Shown piece by piece: positions 24,569 to 30,660 of a DNA stretch of 38,153 bases. A program made the translations under genes and the position numbers. The number at the start of each line of letters is the position of its first letter. The first letter of the stretch is position 1. Origin of the DNA: Acidimicrobiaceae bacterium (lineage in GTDB: Bacteria > Actinomycetota > Acidimicrobiia > Acidimicrobiales > RAAP-2). Location: the NCBI GenBank assembly GCA_003133665.1, contig PKYK01000058.1, positions 1 through 38,153 on the forward strand, read 5' to 3'. The notes below the pieces were generated by a model. That model was not told the origin of the DNA. It was given only the letters and a program-made list of their open reading frames with translations, and did not search any database.

Positions 24569-26097
24569 GCGCCGCTCTTGATGCGCGGGAAGAGCGGGTC
24601 GCCTTTCTCCACGTCTCGGCCACCCGGATAACGACCCCAGACGGCACTTCGCTCGAATATCTCGTCGATGGGCGAGCCACCGAGACCGATGCGTCGCCAG
24701 ATCTCTTCACAGACGCCCGGCATCGCCGGAGTGGCCAGCACCGTCACGAGGCGAATCGCTTCGAGCGCGTCGCCAAGGACGTCGTCCACGTCGCGGCCAG
24801 GCTCCATCTTCCAAGGAGCGTTCTGTTCGAGGAAGGCGTTCGTCGAGCCGATGAGACGCCACGTCGCTTCCAGAGCACTCTGAGGAGCGAACCGGTTCCA
24901 CGCCGCCGCCGTTTCATGAATCACCAGTTCGGCCTCCACGCGCAGTGGCGAGTCGGTCCGCGGCGCTGGTCCCTTTCCAGCGCACTTGGAGTTGACCACC
25001 GTGGTGACGCGCGCCACCAGGTTGCCGAGGTTGTTGGCCAGGTCCGTGTTGTAGCGATGCGTGATGCCCTCGAGGGAGAACTCGCCATCGTTGCCCAACG
25101 AGGTGTCGCGCAAGAGGTAGTAGCGAATGGGGTCGACGCCGAACTCGTTGGTCAAGACCACCGGCGAGATGTCCGAGAGTCGGACGGCGCCCTCTGCGGC
25201 CATGGTCTTGGACAGCTTCTGGCCACCGACGAGCAGCCAACCGTGCACTTGCACGTGCGACGGCGGTTCCAGACCGGCCGCCATGCACATCGCGGGCCAC
25301 CATACGCAGTGGAAGCGGATGATTTCCTTGCCGATCAGGTGATGCGACCACGGCCACCACTCGCCCACCTCGTCGTCGTCGCGTCCGTAGCCGATCGCCG
25401 TCAGGTAGTTGATCAGCGCGTCGTACCAGACGTAGAAGACGTGCTGTTCGTCCCAAGGAACCGGTACGCCCCAGGAGATCGACGTTCGGGTGATCGAGAT
25501 GTCGCGCAGTCCGCCCTTGACGAAGGAATAGGCCTCGTTGCGCTTGGTCTCCGGCGTGACAAAACCCGGGTGCGCATCGTAGTACTCGAGCAGCCGGTCC
25601 TCGAAGGCGCTGAGTCGGAAGAACCAGTTCTCCTCTTCCATCTCGGTCAGGAGTCGTCCGTGGATCGGACACTTGCCGTCGTCGCTGGACTCGAGCGTGA
25701 AGTAGTCCTCGCAACTGATGCAGTAGAGACCCTGGTAGACGTCCTTGTAGATGTAGCCGTTCTCGTAGATCGCCATCAGGAACTTCTGGACGCTCTCGTA
25801 GTGGCGAGGTTCGGTCGTGCGGATGAAGTCGTCGTTGCTGATCCCCAGGGTGTCCCACGCTTCACGGAAGCGTCGCGAGGTCTGATCCGTCCATTCCTGG
25901 ATCGAGACGCCGTTCTTCGCCGCGGCGTCGGCGACCTTCTGCCCGTGCTCATCGGTGCCGGTCAGGAACTTCGTGTCATCGCCGACCAGGCGGTGCCAGC
26001 GAGCCATGGCGTCGGCGTTGACCGTGCAGTACGCGTGGCCCACGTGTGGCGCGTCATTGACGTAGTAGATGGGAGTTGTTATGTAGAAGCGACCCAT
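24565..26097 (-). CDS. metG: Methionyl-tRNA synthetase
   Basis: A 510-residue class I synthetase charging tRNA-Met, without the C-terminal dimerisation domain, as in mycobacteria. Signatures: PIYYVNDAPHVGHAYC with the HIGH-equivalent HVGH at 18-21, the zinc knuckle CISC and CPIH, and the KMSKS-equivalent KLSKT at about 294-298. The anticodon-binding helical domain is in the last 150 residues (NLGNLVARV). The ATG has no Shine-Dalgarno. Instead the 17 bp after the rsmI stop form a perfect AGAAAG-TAGC-CTTTCT palindrome containing TAGCCT 6 nt before the ATG, so it may also be transcribed from a leaderless promoter. Confidence 0.97.
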   Translation of the reverse strand: MGRFYITTPIYYVNDAPHVGHAYCTVNADAMARWHRLVGDDTKFLTGTDEHGQKVADAAAKNGVSIQEWTDQTSRRFREAWDTLGISNDDFIRTTEPRHYESVQKFLMAIYENGYIYKDVYQGLYCISCEDYFTLESSDDGKCPIHGRLLTEMEEENWFFRLSAFEDRLLEYYDAHPGFVTPETKRNEAYSFVKGGLRDISITRTSISWGVPVPWDEQHVFYVWYDALINYLTAIGYGRDDDEVGEWWPWSHHLIGKEIIRFHCVWWPAMCMAAGLEPPSHVQVHGWLLVGGQKLSKTMAAEGAVRLSDISPVVLTNEFGVDPIRYYLLRDTSLGNDGEFSLEGITHRYNTDLANNLGNLVARVTTVVNSKCAGKGPAPRTDSPLRVEAELVIHETAAAWNRFAPQSALEATWRLIGSTNAFLEQNAPWKMEPGRDVDDVLGDALEAIRLVTVLATPAMPGVCEEIWRRIGLGGSPIDEIFERSAVWGRYPGGRDVEKGDPLFPRIKSGA

Positions 26098-26103
26098 CTA
26101 GAA

Positions 26104-26109
26104 AGGCTA
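26104..26109 (-). promoter_or_regulatory. Putative -10 TAGCCT before metG, inside a palindrome
   Basis: TAGCCT (TANNNT) lies 6 nt before the metG ATG on the minus strand and sits in the hairpin AGAAAG-TAGC-CTTTCT (26115-26100). This could be a second, leaderless start for metG in addition to read-through from rsmI. Confidence 0.35.
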
Positions 26110-26114
26110 CTTTC

Positions 26115-26987
26115 TCACGAACCTTCGCTCGCTCGTAGTCGGAGCGCGAGTTGGTAGGCCGAACGGTGCGCCACTCCCAATGCGTCGGCCACGTGCGAAA
26201 CCGCGTCGCGCACACTGGCCCCACTGGCCAGTTGTTCGCGAAGGGCCGCTCGAACCATGTCGTCATCGACGATCGGCGCTTCCGGGGCTCCGGCGAGGAC
26301 GACGACGACCTCGCCCACCACGTCGCGGTTGCCAAAGATGTCGGCGACCTCGCGCACCGTCCCGCGCACCACCTCTTCGTGCAGCTTCGTGATCTCTCGT
26401 GCGACCGCGACGCGCCGCTCGGGGAAATGCTCGGCCAGTTCGCTCAGGGTCGCAGCCAGACGCTGAGGTGATTCGTAGAAGACGATTGTCCTCGGTTCGT
26501 TCGTCCACTGGCGGTACAGCGCTTCGCGTTCGCCCACCTTTCGCCCCATGAAGCCCTCCATGACGAAACGGTCCGTCGCGAGTCCACTGATGGTCAGGGC
26601 GGCAATGACCGCCGCCGGACCCGGCGCGGTCGTGACGCGAAGTCCGGCCTCGGCGACGGCCGCGACGACCCGGCTCCCGGGATCACTGATGCCCGGTGTC
26701 CCGGCGTCGCTGATGAGCACGACGACCTGCCCGTTCTGGACCCGGTTGATGATCTCGTCGCACTGGGAAGCCTCGTTGTGCTCGTGCAGCGAGTGCAGGC
26801 GACCCTTCACCGCGATGCCGTGGGCGCTGAAGAGGGTGCTCGAATGACGGGTGTCCTCGCAGTAGACCACGTCCGCGTCCGCGAGCAGGGCCAGCGCCCT
26901 TCGCGAAATGTCGCCGAGATTCCCCAGTGGTGTCGCCACCACCACGAGCTCGCCCGTGGCGACTGCGTCATTGCCCAGATCTTCCAC
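26115..26987 (-). CDS. rsmI: 16S rRNA (cytidine1402-2'-O)-methyltransferase
   Basis: A 290-residue tetrapyrrole-methylase-fold enzyme that 2'-O-methylates C1402 in the 30S P site. Motifs: ELVVVATPLGNLGDISRRAL, VYCEDTRHS, VLISDAGTPGISDPG, TTAPGPAAVIAALTISGL and FYESPQRL; a C-terminal helix-turn-helix-like region follows. I chose the GTG at 26987 because GAGGGG lies 6 nt before it and it gives normal length; starts at 27038 or 27032 would overlap the bL37 promoter. It heads the rsmI-metG-tatD unit and is divergent from bL37. Confidence 0.94.
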   Translation of the reverse strand: MEDLGNDAVATGELVVVATPLGNLGDISRRALALLADADVVYCEDTRHSSTLFSAHGIAVKGRLHSLHEHNEASQCDEIINRVQNGQVVVLISDAGTPGISDPGSRVVAAVAEAGLRVTTAPGPAAVIAALTISGLATDRFVMEGFMGRKVGEREALYRQWTNEPRTIVFYESPQRLAATLSELAEHFPERRVAVAREITKLHEEVVRGTVREVADIFGNRDVVGEVVVVLAGAPEAPIVDDDMVRAALREQLASGASVRDAVSHVADALGVAHRSAYQLALRLRASEGS

Positions 26988-27026
26988 GGTTGTCCCCTCG
27001 TTTGGCTCGAAGAGCCCTCCACCTAC

Positions 27027-27032
27027 TAACAT
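27027..27032 (+). promoter_or_regulatory. Putative -10 TAACAT of the bL37 gene
   Basis: TAACAT fits TANNNT and ends 8 nt before the ATG at 27041. A weak -35, TTGGCT, lies 19 bp upstream at 27002-27007. The arrangement predicts a leaderless or nearly leaderless mRNA. Confidence 0.5.
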
Positions 27033-27040
27033 TGTCACCT

Positions 27041-27124
27041 ATGTCGAAGCGGACCGTGAAGCGCAAGCTACGCGCAAAAAAGAAGGCTAACCACGGCAAG
27101 AAGCCGAACTGCGGCCGCGGGTAA
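27041..27124 (+). CDS. 50S ribosomal protein bL37
   Basis: A 27-residue, strongly basic protein, MSKRTVKRKLRAKKKANHGK then KPNCGRG. The core KKANHGKKPN matches mycobacterial bL37, a roughly 24-residue protein first seen in the Mycobacterium smegmatis 50S structure, where it is threaded through 23S rRNA. Compared with the mycobacterial form as I remember it, this one has a three-residue C-terminal extension and a Cys. It is divergent from rsmI and only 11 bp from the convergent stop of the phosphodiesterase gene. The stop lies in a GTAAC/GTTAC inverted repeat (27121-27139) that also covers the neighbour's stop. Confidence 0.88.
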   Translation: MSKRTVKRKLRAKKKANHGKKPNCGRG

Positions 27125-27135
27125 CACCGTCGCCG

Positions 27136-28005
27136 TTACAGCGCCCCGTCCCACGCACAGGCTCGATCGCGAAGTAGCGCGGCCAGCGGCGTGGGCGTGT
27201 CGCTGATGATGCCGTCAACTCCGAGTTCCAGCAGTCGGGCCATTTCGTCGACGTCGTTCACCGTCCAGACGTGCACCGCCACGCCCGCTCCGTGGGCCGC
27301 CCGCACGAATCGCTCGTCGACGACCGTCACGTCGCCAAAGGTCGCCGGCACCTGGAAGGCACTGACCGGGGCCACGACCGGCGCGGAATCCTCGAGCAAC
27401 GAGAAGTAGAACGCTGCCGTCTCGCCCGTCGCGGCGGACGTGGCGACGTCAGGCGCGATGGCTCGAAACGACTGGATGGCGCCGTCGTTAAACGACGCCA
27501 CGATCACCGAGTCGACCCGCTCGAGGCGGCGCAGTTCGTCGGCGAGGAGTTGCTCGTAGGGCTCGACGGCGGGTGCCGTGCGCTTGATGTCCATGTTGAG
27601 TAGCACCCTCGGGAACGACGCCACCACTTCCTCGAGCGTCGCCACGGTGAATCGCGGGTCAGCGGGCGCCTCGCCCCGATACGGATAGTCCTCGTCCGCG
27701 CGACCATGCGTGACCGCCTCACCCTCGACCCACCAATAGGCATTGTCCATCTCGCGCAGTTCGGCCAACGTCAACGCCGCGATCTCACCGTGATGGTTGG
27801 TCGTTCGATCGACCGATTCATCGTGACAGACCACGATCTGACGATCGCGGGTGGCGTGCACGTCGAGTTCGATCGCCGTCGCGCCCCGGGCAATCGCCTG
27901 ACCAATGGCGAACAGCGTCGATGACGGTCCTTCGAAGGCCCCGCCCTGATGGGCGAAGGCGACGACGCGCCGCTCGAGCCAGGGGTTACGCGTGCGCGTG
28001 TCCAT
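27136..28005 (-). CDS. Glycerophosphodiester phosphodiesterase family protein
   Basis: A 289-residue TIM-barrel GDPD-family protein; such enzymes split glycerophosphodiesters to glycerol-3-phosphate and an alcohol. Catalytic His19 lies in FAHQGGA and His61 in VVCHDES; metal ligands are Glu46 and Asp48 in AIELDVH, with a third position in NMDIKRT. The usual HRG reads HQG and the usual PENT reads PSST, variations I associate with actinobacterial members. There is no signal peptide, so it should act in the cytoplasm. The ATG overlaps the DUF3817 stop by 20 bp. Confidence 0.9.
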   Translation of the reverse strand: MDTRTRNPWLERRVVAFAHQGGAFEGPSSTLFAIGQAIARGATAIELDVHATRDRQIVVCHDESVDRTTNHHGEIAALTLAELREMDNAYWWVEGEAVTHGRADEDYPYRGEAPADPRFTVATLEEVVASFPRVLLNMDIKRTAPAVEPYEQLLADELRRLERVDSVIVASFNDGAIQSFRAIAPDVATSAATGETAAFYFSLLEDSAPVVAPVSAFQVPATFGDVTVVDERFVRAAHGAGVAVHVWTVNDVDEMARLLELGVDGIISDTPTPLAALLRDRACAWDGAL

Positions 28006-28312
28006 TGGGGAAGATCTTGGCGTCCATTCGACGTTCCATGTAGAACGCCAGGCCCGGCACGAAACCGGCGAGCAGCATCAGCACCACGTAACCCACGTGC
28101 AATCGGGCCTTCAGTGCGAACTGGAAACACCACACCATGTAGATCGGGTACAGCACCACGCCATGACCGATGCCCACCACGGTCACCGCGACCTTCAGGT
28201 GCTTCCAGAGGGTCAGGTCAACCGTATGCAGAACCAGGAAGAGACAGAGGATTATCAACGTTGTTCCGGTGACGTACGACATCAGCCGGTAACGCTGAAA
28301 AGCTCTCTCCAC
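27986..28312 (-). CDS. DUF3817 small membrane protein
   Basis: A 108-residue membrane protein with three predicted helices (about 12-30, 39-60, 71-90) and a short tail RRMDAKIFPNGHAHA. The pattern of a helix ending LHTVDL, then GIGHGVVLYPIYMVWCF and a final FVPGLAFYMERR is that of DUF3817, a family common in Actinobacteria with unknown function. The GTG start shares one base with the preceding stop (TAGTG), showing tight coupling. The 3' end overlaps the phosphodiesterase gene by 20 bp. Confidence 0.8.
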   Translation of the reverse strand: MERAFQRYRLMSYVTGTTLIILCLFLVLHTVDLTLWKHLKVAVTVVGIGHGVVLYPIYMVWCFQFALKARLHVGYVVLMLLAGFVPGLAFYMERRMDAKIFPNGHAHA

Positions 28313-28686
28313 TAGTGACCCCAGAGCTTCTTCTTGGTCTTGGTCGCCAAGTTCGCCAAGTGGTCGTTATAGGCCGCGAGTGTCGGATCCTCAACCTCGG
28401 CGCTTTCCTCGCGGGCGTTGCGGGCCTCCGCGCGCATCTTCTCCTCGTACTCGCGGCGGGCCGACTCCTCGCTGGCGCTCGCCTTCTCCATGTTCAGCAT
28501 GGCGTACCAGCCGAGCACGCCGAGTATGCCAAAGACGGGCCATTCGATCGAGTACATGAAACTCAGCGAGTTCCCCTGCACCGCTCGGCCGAGTTGCCAC
28601 CATGCGGCAATTGCGCACATGGTGAGCCAGCCGAGCAATGCGAGGTGTAGCAGCACGGCACGGGGCGTAAACCACTTCGACTTCAC
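28312..28686 (-). CDS. Conserved actinobacterial membrane protein, unknown function
   Basis: A 124-residue protein. It opens with KWFTPRAVLLHLALLG, then has two membrane helices (about 10-32 and 44-64) separated by WWQLGRAVQGNSLSFMYSIEW. A charged coiled-coil-like segment rich in Glu, Arg and Ala follows (68-100), ending with AYNDHLANLATKTKKK. Proteins with this layout beside DUF3817 are common in Actinobacteria, but I know no function. GTG start with TAGGAT 6 nt upstream, predicted leaderless. First gene of a three-gene unit with DUF3817 and the phosphodiesterase. Confidence 0.75.
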   Translation of the reverse strand: MKSKWFTPRAVLLHLALLGWLTMCAIAAWWQLGRAVQGNSLSFMYSIEWPVFGILGVLGWYAMLNMEKASASEESARREYEEKMRAEARNAREESAEVEDPTLAAYNDHLANLATKTKKKLWGH

Positions 28687-28692
28687 GGGGCC

Positions 28693-28698
28693 ATCCTA
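28693..28698 (-). promoter_or_regulatory. Putative -10 TAGGAT for the minus-strand membrane-protein unit
   Basis: TAGGAT on the minus strand lies exactly 6 nt before the GTG at 28686. It mirrors an identical hexamer at the same distance from the divergent ctaG start. Confidence 0.55.
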
Positions 28699-28728
28699 AC
28701 GAGCGGCACTAGGCGCAGGACGTCGTCG

Positions 28729-28734
28729 TAGGAT
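28729..28734 (+). promoter_or_regulatory. Putative -10 TAGGAT for ctaG
   Basis: TAGGAT lies exactly 6 nt before the ctaG GTG at 28741. The same hexamer and spacing occur on the other strand 30 bp away, so the 54-bp intergenic region is a compact divergent leaderless promoter pair. Confidence 0.55.
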
Positions 28735-28740
28735 GTCGTC

Positions 28741-29580
28741 GTGCCATCATCGACGATGCAGCAGTTCTCATGGCGCCATCTAAACCAGTGGCACGTAGGA
28801 GCAATCCCGATGGTCCTCCTGATCGGTGCCGGGCTGGTCTACTTCGCGGCCGCCCATCGGGCCCCACAATGGCCCCGCCATCGCTCCTGGTTGTTCCTGG
28901 TGGGGCTCGCGGTCACGTTCCTCGCCACGCAGTCGATCGTCGGCGTCTTTGACATGGAGTACTTCAGCGACCACATGATTCAACACCTCATGTTGATCAT
29001 GGTCGCCGCGCCGATATTCGCCCTCAGCGCGCCGCTCGATCTGGCCTACGAGGCGGGCGGCGCGAGGATTCGTCGGGTCTTCGACGGTCGCGTCATGAAG
29101 GTCGTCACCCACCCGCTCGCCGCCTTCGCCCTCTACTTCGTCTTCATCCCCCTCACGCACCTCACGAGCCTCTTCAACCTGATGTTGGAACACGAGTGGT
29201 TCCACCACCTCGAACAGATCGGCTTTCTCGTGGTGGGCTATCTGTTCTTCCGCGTCGCCTTCGGTCTCGGACGCGGCTTCACGATTCATCCGGGGCTGCG
29301 GCTGGTGTACGTGATGGCGGCGGTTCCCGTGGACACGTTCACGGGCCTGGCGCTCGCGATGAGCTCGCACAACCCTTTTCCCAGTTACGCGATGTCGTCG
29401 CCCGCAGGCTCGACGAGCACCTCGATCCTCGCCAATATCCACCTCGGGGGCGCCATAATGTGGATTGGCGGCGACGCCCTGATGCTGCTCGCCTGCATTC
29501 CGATTGCCGTCACGTGGGTGCGCTGGGAGACGGTCCGTACGAAGGAGCTCGATGCGCAGCTGGACGCGCTGGGCCTCTAG
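28741..29580 (+). CDS. ctaG: Cytochrome c oxidase assembly factor CtaG (caa3 type)
   Basis: A 279-residue polytopic membrane protein of the caa3-type CtaG family, thought to help insert copper into cytochrome c oxidase. About seven helices are predicted. Family hallmarks are the His-rich FSDHMIQHLMLIMVAAP, the HEWFHHLEQIGFLVVGYLFF segment, and the C-terminal NIHLGGAIMWIGGDALML. It probably serves aerobic respiration, although no oxidase genes lie in this window. GTG start without Shine-Dalgarno. Its TAG stop lies in a palindrome shared with the convergent kinase gene. Confidence 0.9.
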   Translation: MPSSTMQQFSWRHLNQWHVGAIPMVLLIGAGLVYFAAAHRAPQWPRHRSWLFLVGLAVTFLATQSIVGVFDMEYFSDHMIQHLMLIMVAAPIFALSAPLDLAYEAGGARIRRVFDGRVMKVVTHPLAAFALYFVFIPLTHLTSLFNLMLEHEWFHHLEQIGFLVVGYLFFRVAFGLGRGFTIHPGLRLVYVMAAVPVDTFTGLALAMSSHNPFPSYAMSSPAGSTSTSILANIHLGGAIMWIGGDALMLLACIPIAVTWVRWETVRTKELDAQLDALGL

Positions 29581-29595
29581 CGCCTAGAGCAGCCC
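29571..29595. terminator. Bidirectional palindromic terminator between ctaG and the PfkB kinase
   Basis: GGGC-CTCTAG-CGC-CTAGAG-CA-GCCC. The inner six-base arms contain both TAG stop codons, at 29578-29580 and 29586-29584, and a GGGC/GCCC clamp extends the stem after a 2-nt bulge. It can fold identically from both transcripts. Confidence 0.5.
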
Positions 29596-30621
29596 GGCCT
29601 CGATCGCGAGCTCCTCGAGATCGCTTTCGGGACGCGCGCCGAGATGCTTGATGACCTCTCCGGCGCAGAGCGATCCCAACTCGGCCGCTTCGACGGGGTC
29701 GGCCCCGAGCGCGAGGCCGTAGAGGAAGCCTGACGCGAACATGTCGCCCGCCCCGTTCTGGTCAAGGACGTGTTCGACCGGGCTCGCCGGGACTGAGACG
29801 ACCCCCGATACCGTCGCCACGTCGGCACCGAGGGGGCCACGCGTCACCACGGCCAGGACCCCGATCTCCTCAAGCGCCGCGAACGCATGTCCCAAGTGCG
29901 CGACCTGGAAGAGCGAAAGGATCTCGGCCTCGTTGGCGAGGAGCACGTCGACGTCGTTGGTGACGAGGCCGAGAAAATCGCGGCGGTGACGGTCGACGCA
30001 GAACATGTCCGACAGCGAGAGCGCCACCATGGAGTCATGTTCGTGGGCGAAGTCGACCACCTTCTGAATCGCCACTTTGGCGGGTGGGAGGTCGTACAGG
30101 TAGCCCTCGACGTAGGTGATCTCCGACCGAGCAATGAGCCGTTCGTTGATGTCGTTGACGTGAAGTTGGTTCGAGGCCCCCAGATAGGTCGCCATCGTCC
30201 GCTGCGCGTCGTCGGTGATGAACACGTGGCAGCGGCCCGTGGCACCTTCCTCCGCGGTGGCGATCGCCAGATCGAGCTCCACGCCCATCGAACGCAGGTC
30301 GTGCGTGAATCGCTCGCCGAACTCATCCGCGGCGACTTTCCCGATGTAACCGCACGTTCCGCCCAGCGACGCGACACCGGCGATTGAGTTCGCGACCGAA
30401 CCGCCCGACATTTGAATAGTGGGTCCCATTGCGTTGTAGAACGTGTCGAGCTGATGCTCTTCGATGAGGGTCATCGTGGCCTTCACCAGTCCGAGATCGC
30501 GATGGACGTCGTTGCTGTCGCGCGCGATGATGTCCAACATCGCGTTACCGATACCGGTCACCGCGAGTCGATTGGGGCCGGGCTTGACGCGCAGCGAAAC
30601 GGGGGTCGGCGGAATTGTCAC
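29584..30621 (-). CDS. PfkB-family carbohydrate/nucleoside kinase
   Basis: A 345-residue ribokinase-fold enzyme. The substrate-binding GG motif is MSGGSVANSIAGVASLGG, the lid region GATGRCHVFITDDAQRTM is present, and the ATP/anion-hole motif reads DQNGAGDMFASGFLYGL with the catalytic Asp. The sequence resembles the adenosine-kinase-like branch of PfkB proteins (NAMLDIIARDSNDV, EVI tail) more than fructose kinases, but the substrate is not decided. Converges with ctaG, 3 bp apart. GTG start with TACGCT 6 nt upstream; the divergent neighbour is the M1 aminopeptidase. Confidence 0.88.
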   Translation of the reverse strand: MTIPPTPVSLRVKPGPNRLAVTGIGNAMLDIIARDSNDVHRDLGLVKATMTLIEEHQLDTFYNAMGPTIQMSGGSVANSIAGVASLGGTCGYIGKVAADEFGERFTHDLRSMGVELDLAIATAEEGATGRCHVFITDDAQRTMATYLGASNQLHVNDINERLIARSEITYVEGYLYDLPPAKVAIQKVVDFAHEHDSMVALSLSDMFCVDRHRRDFLGLVTNDVDVLLANEAEILSLFQVAHLGHAFAALEEIGVLAVVTRGPLGADVATVSGVVSVPASPVEHVLDQNGAGDMFASGFLYGLALGADPVEAAELGSLCAGEVIKHLGARPESDLEELAIEAGLL

Positions 30622-30627
30622 TTAGAG

Positions 30628-30633
30628 AGCGTA
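30628..30633 (-). promoter_or_regulatory. Putative -10 TACGCT for the PfkB kinase gene
   Basis: TACGCT on the minus strand ends 6 nt before the GTG at 30621, consistent with leaderless transcription. Confidence 0.5.
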
Positions 30634-30646
30634 GAACTTTTGCCCC

Positions 30647-30652
30647 TAAGGT
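30647..30652 (+). promoter_or_regulatory. Putative -10 TAAGGT for the M1 aminopeptidase gene
   Basis: TAAGGT ends 8 nt before the ATG at 30661. The G run between them is a poor ribosome binding site at this distance; leaderless initiation is likely. It forms a divergent pair with the -10 at 30628-30633. Confidence 0.45.
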
Positions 30653-30660
30653 GGGGGCGT

